A program made the position numbers and the translations under genes. The notes under the pieces were generated by a model. That model ran no database searches. It was given only the letters and a program-made list of their open reading frames with translations, and was not told where the DNA came from. Positions 1-10,812 of a DNA stretch of 64,000 nucleotides are shown piece by piece (position 1 is the first letter of the stretch; every line of letters begins with the position of its first letter). The DNA is from Ryuthela nishihirai (Eukaryota > Arthropoda > Arachnida > Araneae > Heptathelidae). The stretch lies in assembly GCA_038380435.1 (NCBI GenBank), contig JAWZYU010000025.1:47438691-47502690 (forward strand), written 5' to 3'.

Positions 1-12
1 AGTTATACGTGC

Positions 13-51
13 TTGGCATTGTGTGTGTGTGTGGGGGGGGGGGGGGGGGGG
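13..51. repeat. (GT)n followed by a run of about 19 G
   Basis: A short GT dinucleotide tract runs directly into an uninterrupted G homopolymer. It is a simple repeat; the G run could form quadruplex structure or be a length-unstable or assembly-sensitive tract. No gene is attached to it. Confidence 0.85.
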
Positions 52-253
52 TTCTCTTCCTTAGCTACGCCTGTGCCCTTAAAATCCTCGTTACCAGAGC
101 TGGCAATATGAACTGTCTGAAAAGGGAACTTCGGACTGGGGCGGAAGCATGCCTTGAGCAAGTCCTGTTCCTTACGCCCCTGCACATTTACTAAAATAAG
201 GTTTATATTCTTGACACTGCTACACTTTAGAAAGCTCAGATTCTATTACTTCT

Positions 254-535
254 GAGTGACACTTCTTTGCACACAGTAGACTAATTGGCCAGGTCACAAA
301 GACCCCGAAGGCTCAGGGAATGGGGCCCAATGGACAGTTATTTTGGGACATAAATGGTAGCCTCCCGTCTAGGCCACCAGGGTGTTCTTTATCGTGCACA
401 GGGTATGGTTTTCCTGCACACGGTCCCACGGCTTAACGTCCCATCCACCAGATGGCGTCCTTTCCAAGCCCATCGCTATCCCCTAATGACCAATGGCAGG
501 GCCAGTAGTTTTGCCGAGATAAATACACTTTAGGA
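254..535 (-). mobile_element. Old, diverged SINE-A copy
   Basis: On the minus strand this follows SINE-A order with many substitutions: the tail motif near TTTGCACACAGTAGACTAA, then the CCCCGAAGGCTCAG, GTTCTTTATCGTGCACAGGG and CGGCTTAACGTCCCATCC blocks. The tRNA-like head is lost beyond 535. I see no target-site duplication, consistent with age. Confidence 0.75.
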
Positions 536-1459
536 AACGCACGTTCTTTGAGCCCTTTTTAGAATTGATAATAAAAATAAAAAGGTGCCTGTATGGATGA
601 TGCACATATTTAGTAAACAACCGGATATATATTTTTAAAAGTTCCATAGTTATTGAATTTTGTCAAAATCATTATATCGTGACGCTATCATTTGTCATCC
701 AAACTTTCATTACTCTATATTGAAACTCAAATACTGAATAAATAGTGGTTAAAATCGAGATCTGATTCAAATCTTCATAATTTATCTTCAGGGACGTGTT
801 TCAATGAAAACCTTATTTTCAAAGTTTCAACGTTCCGAACACAATATAGGGCTACAGAAGTACTTATTGTCCTTTGTTTTTAACGGTATTTCCATTTGAA
901 AAGTTACAAAGAACTCTTCAATCGTATAGTAATGGACGCATACCAGTTGCGAAATTGTGGCCAAGTAACTTCGACACCCTGAAATCTGCTCGATTTGGCC
1001 CCAGTTACCATAATGTTCACTATATTGTTCGTAGAAAGTTCCTCTACTTCGACCCAATCTTTATCATTACATCAACTTTGCCTTAAGTATGTGGCGCCAT
1101 CTAGTGCACATAGATCGTACAAAAGTTTACGTTTAGAAAACAAGAAAAAACTGAAATAGAAAAGATCAAAGCAATCCCAACAGAACGCTATTATTATATT
1201 ATAGTATTTAATTTATTCAGCAATATTCAAATATCTAATATAAGTTTGCATTAAAAATATTCTCAATTCTCATTACTTACAATTTGATATCTTTGTGAAT
1301 ACTGATGACAGAGAAACAATTGCACACAGAAATATTTCCATCGATTTTATTATCTCCGATTATTCCTTGCGATGTGCTAGAAAATGTGAAATACTCTATT
1401 GATCTTGGATCTGCAATTACTTCAATATCATTAAGTTTCCAGATTTGGACTTCTCTGTG
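536..1459. other. AT-rich stretch, no gene seen
   Basis: Only short frames of up to 76 codons with no recognisable motif. No repeat family of this window is recognised here. Confidence 0.5.
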
Positions 1460-1502
1460 ACCACTTTTTTTCATTCCTTTTGAGGAGTGGTCAACTTCAC
1501 AG
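1460..1502 (+). mobile_element. Fragment of the LINE 5' untranslated region
   Basis: A CCACTTTTTTT tract followed by TGAGGAGTGGTCAACTTCAC matches the 5' leader of the full-length LINE at about 57001-57051, with 22 identical consecutive bases at the end. It is detached from any LINE body and is a relic of the leader. The upstream limit is uncertain. Confidence 0.55.
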
Positions 1503-1527
1503 TTTCGTTGCTACTCTGTCATATATA

Positions 1528-2559
1528 CAGTCGCTCAAAAAAAGTATCCGAACACTACGGTTGATTGCAAAATTCAGAAAAAATATCTGGCATTGATTTT
1601 TTTAGAAATTAGTCATCTGGCAACCTTCGTGTCACGTGACACGAAGGTTGCCAGATGACTAATTTCTAGAAAAATCAATGCCAGATATTTTTTCTGAATT
1701 CTGTAATCAACCATAGTGTTCGGATATTTTTTAATATATATAATGCGTATGAATATATAATACAATGAATATGGAGCGTGTGCAGTTACCGTTCACAGCA
1801 AATTGGAGCAGTTGCGGTTAATGTTCACAGCACATTGGATCGTGTGAGCTCACAAAGACCTAGATCGTGTGGGCTCACTCACGGAAATATTGAGCGTGTG
1901 CAGTTACCGTTCACAGCAAACTGGAGCGGTTGCGGTTAATGTTCACAGCACATTGGATCGTGTGAGCTCACAAAGACCTAGATCGTGTGGGCTCACTCAC
2001 GGAAATATTGAGCGTGTGCAGTTACCGTTCACAGCAAACTGGAGCGGTTGCGGTTAATGTTCACAGCACATTGGATCGTGTGAGCTCACAAAGATCTAGA
2101 TCGTGTGGGCTCACTCACGGAAATATTGAGCGTGTGCAGTTACCGTTCACAGCAAACTGGAGCGGTTGCGGTTAATGTTCACAGCACATTGGATCGTGTG
2201 AGCTCACAAAGACCTAGATCGTGTGGGCTCACTCACGGAAATATTGAGCGTGTGCAGTTACCGTTCACAGCAAACTGGAGAGGTTGCGGTTAATGTTCAC
2301 AGCACATTCGATCGTGTGAGCTCACAAAGACCTAGATCGTGTGGGCTCACTCACGGAAATATTGAGCGTGTGCAGTTACTGTTCACAGCAAACTGGAGCG
2401 TGTACAGTTGCTGCACACGCTCCAGATATTTTTCCTGAATGCTGTAATCACGTGACACGAAGGTTGCCAGATGACTAATTTCTAAAAAAAATCAATGCCA
2501 GATATTTTTTCTGAATTTTGCAATCAACCATAGTGTTCGGATACTTTTTTGAGCGACTG
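1528..2559. mobile_element. Tc1/mariner-type TIR element with 118-bp array
   Basis: Inverted termini (CAGTCGCTCAAAAAAAGTAT at the left, its complement ending GAGCGACTG at the right) are flanked by TA on both sides, the target duplication of the Tc1/mariner superfamily. The left part is nearly a whole palindromic MITE with CACGTG at its centre (1528-1730). It is followed by an AT-rich spacer, about five 118-bp units (1795-2400), then a second right arm. No transposase frame is present, so movement would need an enzyme in trans. Confidence 0.85.
1795..2400 (+). repeat. 118-bp tandem array, about 5 units
   Basis: Each unit starts near ATCGTGTGGGCTCACTCACG, contains AGTTACCGTTCACAGCAAAC and ends at CAAAGACCTAG. 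Units repeat every 118 bases with about 1-3 differences. It is enclosed by the arms of the TIR element. Because 118 is not a multiple of 3, the 62-codon frames seen in each unit are by-products of the repeat. Confidence 0.92.
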
Positions 2560-2561
2560 TA

Positions 2562-3026
2562 CCTTCCCTTTCCGAGAACCACAGACACAAAATGGTTTAA
2601 TTTTGAACTGATTTAACCAAAGACGGTTGAAATGACGTAGCGTTTTGGAATCACAGGTGGTCCTTAGCTGTTACCTGATTTTGGCACCACACTCTGTTTT
2701 ATCTTCCTTTGCTGCTAGAACTGCACTAAAAGTCCTCTAAATGAAATGTCACCTTAAATTCCACCAGGTGAAAAAAAAAACCCCAGATTAATGGGTAAAA
2801 CCTCTTCTCTGGCAACACTTTTGTAACAAGCTCTGTTACTATTCTCTGATATTTCAGGCCACCTATCCGTCTATTATGAATTTTCACTTATCTGCATAAA
2901 AAATTAATGTATTTGCACTAAAGATTTCTGAGGAGACCTGGGGGCCGATCTTGGATACGTCCCAGCTGCTTAGAATCAACAAAAATATTAAAGAAAAAAA
3001 AAACTAGATGGCCTAAGCCTTACACT
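2562..3026. other. Unassigned spacer
   Basis: Between the TIR element and the next SINE. No frame, repeat or RNA gene that I can support. Confidence 0.5.
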
Positions 3027-3039
3027 CCTATTCTGTTAG

Positions 3040-3423
3040 GGGCGGGGGTGGCTCAGTCGGTAGCGCGTCAGGCTCGTAATCTGTAGTTCCCAGGTTCGAG
3101 TCCCAGCTGGGTCAGCGTTGAGATTTATCTCCGCAAAATTCCCCGCCCTGCCCACGGTCAGTAGGGGACACCGATGGGCTTGGAAAGGCCGCCGTCCTTC
3201 GGATGGGACGTTAAGCCGTGGCCCCGTGTGTGGGAGAGCCATACCCTGTGCACGTTAAAGAACACACTGGATGGTCTTGACGGGAGGCTACCATCTGTCT
3301 CCCAACAGCTGTTCCAGTGGGTCCCCTCCCCTAACCTTCTCTGAGCCTTCGGGTTCCATGTGACCTGGCCATTTAGCCCATGGTGTGCAAAAAAAGTGCC
3401 GCTCAGAGGTAAAACAACCCAAC
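3040..3423 (+). mobile_element. SINE-A, full length, with 13-bp target duplication
   Basis: The head has an A box (TGGCTCAGTCGGTAGCG) and a B box (GGTTCGAGTCC) of an RNA polymerase III promoter. The loop region CTCGTAATCTG resembles elongator tRNA-Met (CTCATAATCTG), so a tRNA-Met-like origin is inferred. The body has the block GGATGGGACGTTAAGCCGTG and the 3' end is AAAACAACCCAACCC. CCTATTCTGTTAG occurs at 3027-3039 and 3424-3436, the target-site duplication. No protein is encoded; retrotransposition depends on a LINE enzyme. This copy serves as the reference for the family. Confidence 0.93.
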
Positions 3424-3436
3424 CCTATTCTGTTAG

Positions 3437-4164
3437 AGATGTACCGATGTAACATCCTGTATTATTGTAGTAGGTAGAGAAGACTACTACTACTACAAGA
3501 GCCACTTGGTCAATTCTTATTAAACTTTTTTCCAAAATGTTTGCTAATTACTTCATGATCCCCAAAAAAATATTTCACTGACAGAATCGATAACCATCAG
3601 ATTGCTCCCGGAACGAGTGTAGGAGGGGGGGGGGAGTGTTATTCGTCTATTATTTTTTATGCTGATATTTACTATTTATATATTATACTATATTTATCTG
3701 AGGAGACCTTTTTAATCTCAAGCATTTTCAGCGGTACGTCCGATTCCTAAATACACCGACATGAAATGGTATCCAGTTATTTGATATTGATTCAATTATG
3801 ATCTAATCGAATTGAAAGTCAATTAGATACAATTTCAGAATCAAAATTGGTGAAGTTGTTCGTCACAATCAGTTTTATTTTACTTTACTGCACAAAACGC
3901 TACATTAATAAAACCCCTTTAGATTTCCCTAGGGACAAAAAAAACACACTGATTTTTTTTTTTGTATCTGAAAAAAACTCTAATTTAGCAACATTTTTGC
4001 AACACAGTCCCTGTTACTCTTCTGGGATATTTCGTGTTACTTTTAAACAGTTGCATTTATCTACGTTAAAAAATTATATGCATTTGCATTAACAGATTCT
4101 TAGGGAGGGGGGCGGGGCCGTACCTGCCTAAGCCCCTGCACCAAATACTTCGCTGGTGAATATA
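3437..4164. other. AT-rich stretch, no gene seen
   Basis: Contains a G-rich run near 3628-3636 and low-complexity A/T tracts. The longest frame (81 codons at 3847-4092) starts without an ATG, is AT-rich and has no recognisable motif. Confidence 0.5.
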
Positions 4165-4777
4165 TTGGACAGGACGTTAAGGCGTGGCTCCGTGTGTGGG
4201 AGAGCTATACCCTGTGCAAATAAGGAACGCGCTGGATGGCCTTGACGGGAGGCAACCATCTGTCTATTAACAACTGTCCAGGGGGTCCCCTTCACCAACC
4301 TTCTCTCAGCCCTCGGGGTCCCTGTGACCTGGGGCGGGGGTGGCTCAGTCGGTAGCGCACCAAGCTCGTAATCTGTAGTTCCCAGGTTCGAGTCCCAGCT
4401 GGGTCAGCGTTGAGATTTATCTCCCAAAATTCCCCGCCCTGCCCACGGTCAGTAGGGGACACCGATGGGCTTGGAAAGGCCGCCGTCCGTCGGATGGGAC
4501 GTTAAGCCGTGACCCCGTGTGCGGGAGAGACATACCCTGTGCACGTTAAAGAACACGCAGTATGGCCTTGACGGGAGGCTACCATCTGTCTCCCAACAGT
4601 TGTTCCAGTGGGTCCCCTCCCCCAACCTTCTCTGAGCCTACGGGGTCCATGTGACCTGGCCATTTAGCCCACGGTGTGCAAAAAAGTGCCGCTCAAAGGT
4701 AAAACAACCCAACCCTGTGACCTGGCTATTTAGCACATTGTGTTCAAAAAAGTGCCGCTTAGAGGTAAAACAACTCA
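4165..4777 (+). mobile_element. Older SINE-A split by a younger SINE-A
   Basis: Body sequence from AGGACGTTAAGGCGTGG to CCTGTGACCTGG (4165-4332) resumes at GCTATTTAGCACATTG (4726-4777) after the inserted copy. It is more diverged than the copy inside it, and its head is missing or unrecognisable. Confidence 0.8.
4333..4712 (+). mobile_element. SINE-A nested in older SINE-A
   Basis: A complete head, body and CCCAACC-type 3' end, with the duplication CCCTGTGACCTGG at 4320-4332 and 4713-4725. The duplicated sequence is itself SINE-A tail sequence, proving insertion into an older copy. Confidence 0.9.
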
Positions 4778-5155
4778 ACCTACGCCAAAAAAGGAGATTT
4801 GTTTCGGGAAATGATTCACTGCATCGCGCGATAACGTAAATGTCGAAATTTCGCTAACTAATTTCTTAGGCAGGAAGGAAGAAAGAGCAGATCATCCCTT
4901 TCCTGTTGAAGACACAAAATATAAACAAGGGAACTCAAAAAGCATCGTCAACATCGGAAGTTGCAACCTTCGCTGACATTCTGTAATGAGTACGTCAATT
5001 ACGATGCGATTCATTCACAAAAACTCGTCACCGAAACAGGATATCTGAGGCCATTCACTCAGCTTTCTGGAAGAGGATTACTCTAATGATATTGAAATAA
5101 TACGACTGTTACTTACACAACCGGAATAATTAATCTGTTTACATTATAACGTTGC
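4778..5155. other. Unassigned spacer
   Basis: No frame or known repeat that I can support. Confidence 0.5.
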
Positions 5156-5166
5156 AAGTAACGTAG

Positions 5167-5719
5167 GTTGGGTTGTTTTACCTCTGAGCGGCACTTTTTT
5201 GTACACCATGGGCTAAATGGCCAGGTCACGGGGACCCCGAAGGCTCAGAGAAGGTTGGGGGAGGGAACCCACTGGAACAGCTGTTGGGAGACAGATGGTA
5301 GCCTCCCGTCAAGGCCATCCAGCGTGTTCTTTAACGTTGGGTTGTTTTACCTCTGAGCGGCACTTTTTTGTACACCATGGGCTAAATGGCCAGGTCACGG
5401 GGACCCCGAAGGCTCAGAGAAGGTTGGGGGAGGGAACCCACTGGAACAGCTGTTGGGAGACAGATGGTAGCCTCCCGTCAAGGCCATCCAGCGTGTTCTT
5501 TAACGTGCACAGGGTATGGCTCTCCCGCACACGGGGCCACGGCTTAACGTCCCATCCGACGGACGGCGGCCTTTCCAAGCCCATCGTTGTCCCCTACTGA
5601 CCGTGGGCAGGGCGGGGAATTTTGCGGAGATAAATCTCAATGCTGACCCAGCTGGGACTCGAACCTGGGAACTACAGATTACGAGCCTGGCGCGCTACCG
5701 ACTGAGCCACCCACGTCCC
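5167..5719 (-). mobile_element. SINE-A with a duplicated 169-bp tail
   Basis: On the minus strand this is a full SINE-A whose 3' part is present twice. The second copy starts at the junction TTTAACGTTGGGTTG near 5335. An 11-bp duplication with one mismatch (AAGTAACGTAG at 5156-5166, AAGTATCGTAG at 5720-5730) flanks the whole unit. The two-tail form is therefore either a retrotransposed variant or an in-place duplication. The junction is the same one used in the 12-kb array at 41-53 kb. Confidence 0.9.
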
Positions 5720-5730
5720 AAGTATCGTAG

Positions 5731-6183
5731 GAAAAAAGGAAAAATTTGGTTTTTTGGGAACAATTACTTGTATTTTATCTCCAATTATTGTCAGTTAATA
5801 TAAGCCAGTAGTATCAATAGGACAAATTATTTACAAAGAAATTTTTGCTTATCACACCTTTTAGAAAATATCCAATAATTTAGTAGAATCGTGAACGCCA
5901 ATAGCAGGGAATATTTCGTTACAATTCTTTTGATTTTTGGCGGCATAACATTAAAATATTTTTGAATCCCCTATAACAGAGGCACAACAATTTACGCTCT
6001 CTCAGAGAGTTTAACAATGTGAATAGTTACCCCATTATGAATTCGAAATAATAAAACTGAAAACTTTCTCTTAGTAACGGTTAATTATTTCACCACTGCA
6101 GTCGCAATAAATCCCGCCAAAACCGCTCAGAACACAGACTGAGGCAGCTTCCCACTGCAGTAAAAAAAACTGAAATCTCACGC
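5731..6183. other. AT-rich spacer before the LINE
   Basis: No coding signal or repeat recognised. The LINE leader begins at about 6184. Confidence 0.5.
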
Positions 6184-9100
6184 TATGGTAGCTAGACGTA
6201 AACTGGAAGGAGAGCTGTGTACCAATCCCTAGTGATGATGCACAGAACCGGCCAGGTCTAGCACCTAATGTCCGATCCCGCCTTCTCGTGGTGCAGACCG
6301 TTAGAACCTTTCAAAAGAGATACTCTCTTGTGGAAGTGAACGGAAGGGGAGGGCTGCCAGATTAGTGTGGACTACTGATCTGGACAACTATGGCTACTTT
6401 CCTTTTTTTTCTACCCTGCTGAGGAATGGTCAACCACACAGGGTCCTGGTGCTGACCATCTATACCTACTAGACTGGACTTGTTTATGGATTTGAGCTTG
6501 ATTATGGATCCTGGACTTGCTGCACTGGTGGGCCTCTGTTGAGGGAGAATCTGCCACTGTGTTTTCTGTTTGCTTCTGGGTTGCCAGCTCTAAGTGAACA
6601 GAGGCATGGAATACCTTATATCAACTGGTGGATAATCCTAATCAGAGGCCATCGCAGGTACCTGAACCTTACTTAGCTAGTTGGGCATCGTCAAGCCTAA
6701 ACTGGAGTAATGTGTCTCAGGCAGGCCATATGGCTCTTGAAAAAGTCCACTTGAAAAGGTGGTGCCTGAAGTTCCTACCTGCATCGGTGACTTCAGCCTT
6801 TAGCAGAGGAGGAACAGGTCTTTGCCCCATGCCTGCGATCAGGGGGCTGTTTGATATTGTTGGCCCTACCAATCTCAATAAACCTAATTTCTTTAAAAAT
6901 CCTACTAATCATTTTCTCTCTGCAGGAACGTGGAATGTGAGGACATTACATAGAGATTATTCTCTTGATGTCCTCACACAGGAATTCCAGAGCTATAACC
7001 TAGATATTCTAGGCTTGCAAGAGACCAGATGGACAGGTAAAGGTGAGATACTTAAAAATAACTTTAAATTTCTCTTTACAGGGAGGGAGGATGGAAAGCA
7101 TCACCAAGGCGTGGGTCTGCTGCTCAGCAGACATGCTAGCGATGCTCTTCTAGGATATGAGTGCATTAATGAAAGGTTTCTTACAGCAAAATTTCAGACA
7201 AGCATTAAAGACTTGAATGTTATCTGCTGTTATGCCCCCACTGAGGATGCCGATGAGGATCAGAAGGATAGGTTTTATGAACAACTTCAGGATATTTTGA
7301 ATTGTGTCAAGAAAGGAGATATTACCCTTGTTCTAGGTGACTTCAATGCCAAAGCTGGTACTGACTCTGACCTTTGGGGAGGAGTAATAGGCCCTTTTGG
7401 TATTGGTAGCTGCAATGGCAATGGGCAACGTCTCCTACAGGTAAGTAAACTCAATGGTTTCAGAATAACTAACACATATTACAAACACCGCGACATACAT
7501 AAATACACATGGGTTTCACATGATGGGCTGCATAGGAATATGATTGATTATATATTAATTGACAGCAAATGGGCTAGTTCTGTTAGAAACACTAGGGCAT
7601 ATAGGGGAGCTGAAATTGGATCTGACCATTACCTTGTTAAAAGTGTCTTGCAACTTAAACTTAAAAAGTGTTGTGCTAGGGTTAAAAATTTTACCTTTAA
7701 TACCGAAGCTCTGAAAGACCCAGTTATAGCTAAAGCTTACCATGATAGGTTACTTAGTCATTATGACAGTCATGGTTTGCTTAATACTGAAGTTGAGGAA
7801 GAATAGGGCCATTTTAAACAGGCTTTTTTGGAAACTAACAGTACTCTTTTAGGAAAAAAGGAGCAGAGGAGACAGAATTATTTAAGTGATAAGGCACTTG
7901 AGCTTATTTCAGAAAGAAGGAACTGCAGGAATGTCCTTAATCAGTACTCTACTAGTCCTAATAGAAAGGATTACAGAGAGCTTAATAAACGTGTAAAGGA
8001 TCAGTTAGCTGCTGATAAGAATCTTTGGTTTGATGGTTTGGCTGACAAAGCCGAGGAAGCAGTTAGACAGCACAACAGCAGAGAGCTGTACCAGATAGTT
8101 AATGTTTTGTGTGGTAGAAAACGGACAGGTATACAAGGATTGAAGGATAAACAAGGTAAGGTTATAGAAGGTGAGGATTCTGTCATGGCTAGGTGGGCTG
8201 AGCATTTCAGTGATGTTCTAAACAATGTGGTTAGTTCTACTCCCATTGTTTGTAATGATGATAGATGCATTGGCAGCTTTAATGTTGACCCTATAACACA
8301 ATCTGAAGTTATTTTGGCTATCTATAAACTTAAACTTCATAAATCCCCAGGGGTAGATGAAATTACTATGGAAATGCTTAGAGCTGGGAATGTTTCGGTT
8401 ACTCTTGGATGAGTGAAATTTTGAATGTCTTTTAAGACAAAAGCACTGTTTCTAAGGATTTTACCAGAGCTATTATTATCCCTATTTTCAAAAAAGGTGA
8501 TCGCAGTTCTTTCGATAACTATAGGGGTATCAGCCTACTCAGTGTTCCAGGTAAAGTTCTTTCCAGGATTGTGCTTAATAGAATTAAGAATCTGGTTGAC
8601 AGTCAATTGCGTGATGAGCAATGTGGATTCAGAAGTGGTAGGGGATGTGTGGATCAGATATTTTCACTTAGGCAGATTCTTGAGAAATGTTTAGAGTTTC
8701 AGAAACCTTTTGTTGCTAGCTTTGTTGATTTCAAAAAGGCTTTCGACTCTGTTGATCGTCATAATTTGTGGTTGATTGTGCGATCATATGGTATACCAGA
8801 CAAGTTAGTTAACGTAATGAAAGCTCTCTATAATAACACTGAGTCATGTGTGAGAGTTGGTAAGTCTTGTAGCAATTGGTTTAGCATTACGTCTGGTGTT
8901 CGACAAGGGTGCATTTTGTCTCCTTTTCTCTTTAGCTTGGTTATTGATTATGTTATGCGAAATTCACTTCAAGGGAAAGATTTTGGCCTTAAATGGACTG
9001 GAGATACGAAAATTTCTGATTTAGATTATGCTGATGATTTAGCCCTTTTGACAAATGATGTTGATGGGATGAACTCTTTCATTCGAAATGTTGATGAGAC

Positions 9101-9827
9101 TGGTAGTACAGTAGGTTTGGTTATAAACAGAGAGAAAACTAAAGTGATGAAAATTGGTCAGGCAGGTTGTGATTCAGTTAATATGAATGGTTGCAGTCTT
9201 GAGCAGGTGTCACAGTTTAATTATCTTGGGAGCTATGTAACAGATAATGGTGATGTGCGGCATGAGATTAACAGACGAATAGGTATTGCTGCCGGGACTT
9301 TTAAGAATCTATGGAGATTGTGGAGAAATAGGCGTATACACCTAAAGACTAAAATTAGACTGTATAATAGTTTGGTTCTTTCTAGGGTTAGTTATGGTAG
9401 TGAAACTTGGACGCTATGTAAACAAGATAACAGGAAACTAGATGCTTTTGATTCTAGATGTTTACACAGTATCTTGGGTATTAGGTGGTTTAACTTTGTA
9501 ACTTATGATGAGGTTAGGCAAAGGAGTCTGCAACCTCCTTTAAGCAGCATATTGTGCAGAGAGAGACTCCGCTGGTTTGGCCATGTTGCCCGTATGGATA
9601 ATTATAGATTGGCGAATAGGGTTAAGAACAGTGTGCCTAGAGGCCTCAGAAGGAGGGGGAGACCTAGGATGCGGTGGGCAGACAATGTCAAACAAGACCT
9701 TGTTAGAATTGGTGTGCAGTGGCCGGATGCAGCAGATGTAGCTCAGGACAGATATGCTTGGAGAATTAAACTGCACGGTCTGGTTGGACCTCCGTAGCCC
9801 ATGGCTGCTTGAGGATGATGATGATGA
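6184..9827 (+). mobile_element. RTE-like LINE, nearly full length but broken
   Basis: Sequence from ATGGTAGCTAGACGTAAACT through a leader, one long coding region and a GATGATGATGATGA tail parallels the intact copy at 56784-60441 almost base for base. The microsatellite 3' end and the endonuclease plus reverse transcriptase layout are typical of RTE-group non-LTR retrotransposons. No clear target duplication was found. A Tc1-type half element follows immediately at 9828. Confidence 0.9.
6628..9797 (+). pseudogene. LINE endonuclease/reverse transcriptase, inactivated
   Basis: Compared with the intact copy there are three breaks. TGG became TAG at 7804-7806 (codon 393, just after the endonuclease domain), one base is lost near 8400, and a TAA lies at 8433-8435 in the shifted frame. 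The remainder is open to 9797. The endonuclease motifs (GTWNVRTL, QETRWTG, LGDFNAK, GSDHYLV) and reverse transcriptase motifs (DFKKAFDSVD, DYADDLALL) are still readable. The protein could not be made whole, though the lesions are few, so inactivation looks recent. Confidence 0.92.
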
Positions 9828-9943
9828 CTGTCGCTCAAAAAAGTATCCGAACACTATGGTTAATTACAAAATTCATAAAAAATATCTGGCAATGATTTTT
9901 TTAGAAATTAGTGATCTGGCAACCTTCGTGTCACGTGACACGA
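9828..9943. mobile_element. Left half of the Tc1-type TIR element
   Basis: Begins CTGTCGCTCAAAAAAGTATC directly after the LINE GAT tail and runs to the palindrome centre TCACGTGACACGA, where similarity stops. The right arm is absent. Confidence 0.85.
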
Positions 9944-10077
9944 CGGATGGATCATGTTCTGACGTTTATCCTAAAGCCGTGCTGCTAAAGAAGTGGCATA
10001 AGAATCGCTAATGCAACTAGAAACTTAAATTACGATAACTGACTTGCAGAATAGGCAAATATTTTTCGGGGTTTTGT

Positions 10078-10812
10078 TTTAATTCTGAGCGCCACTTTGT
10101 TGCACACAATGGGTTAATGGTCAGATTGCAAAAACACTTATGACTCAGAAACGGATAAGGGTAGATGATTCAATGGATAGTGATAGGATAGTGATAGGAG
10201 ACAGGTGGAAGCAGCCCATTAAATGCATTCTTTAACATGCACGAGGTATGGCATGTTCTTCATGCCGACCACGGCTAAACCTCACATCCGACGAACAACG
10301 CTTTCCCCATTGGTGTTCAGTCGAATGGCTAAAGTAGGATCTGAATGCAAGCACAGTGGGGACTCAAACTGGGAAGATTTGGGTTGGGTTGTTTTACCTC
10401 TGAGCGGCACTTTTTGCACACCATGAGCTAAATGGCCAGGTCGCATGGACCCCGAAGGCTCAGAGAAGGTTGGGACCCACTGGAACAGCTGTTGGGAGAC
10501 AGATGGTAGCCTCCCGTCAAGGCCATCCAGCGTGTTCTTTAACGTGCACAGGGTATGGCTCTCCCACACAAGGGGCCACGGCTTAACGTCCCATTCGACG
10601 GACGGCGGCCTTTCGAAGCCCATCGGTGTCCCCTACTGACCGTGGGCAGGGCGGGGAATTTTGCGGAGATAAATCTCAACGCTGACCCAGCTGGGACTCG
10701 AACCTGGGAACTACAGATTACGAGCTTGGCGCGCTACCGACTGAGCCACCACCGCCCTATAAACTTGGAAGATCAGGATGCGAGTCTGTTGAGCTGCCTA
10801 CTGAACCAACCT
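10078..10812 (-). mobile_element. Older SINE-A split by a younger SINE-A
   Basis: Diverged tail and body at 10078-10378 (GAGCGCCACTTTGTTGCACA, TTCTTTAACATGCACGAGG, ACATCCGACGAAC) continue into degraded head sequence at 10774-10812 after the insert. Confidence 0.75.
10379..10760 (-). mobile_element. SINE-A with 13-bp target duplication
   Basis: Complete head (B box complement GGGACTCGAACCTGGGAAC) and tail. AAACTGGGAAGAT at 10366-10378 and AAACTTGGAAGAT at 10761-10773 flank it. The target is an older SINE-A copy. Confidence 0.9.

Noticed and set aside
1869..2438. Series of 62-codon frames starting MGSLTEILSVCSYRSQQTG, also at 15-16, 17.5-19.5, 28-29, 39-40 and 63 kb
   Set aside because: They repeat every 118 bases as part of the tandem unit, most have a non-ATG start, and 118 is not a multiple of 3. 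They are by-products of the repeat.
3050..3115. tRNA genes at the SINE heads (A and B boxes)
   Set aside because: The cloverleaf is not complete, the sequences continue into SINE bodies and are flanked by target duplications. They are tRNA-derived SINE heads.
9540..9854. Poly-serine frames such as SSSSSSSSHGLRRSNQ on the strand opposite the LINE
   Set aside because: They are the complement of the (GAT)n tail and the LINE coding end.
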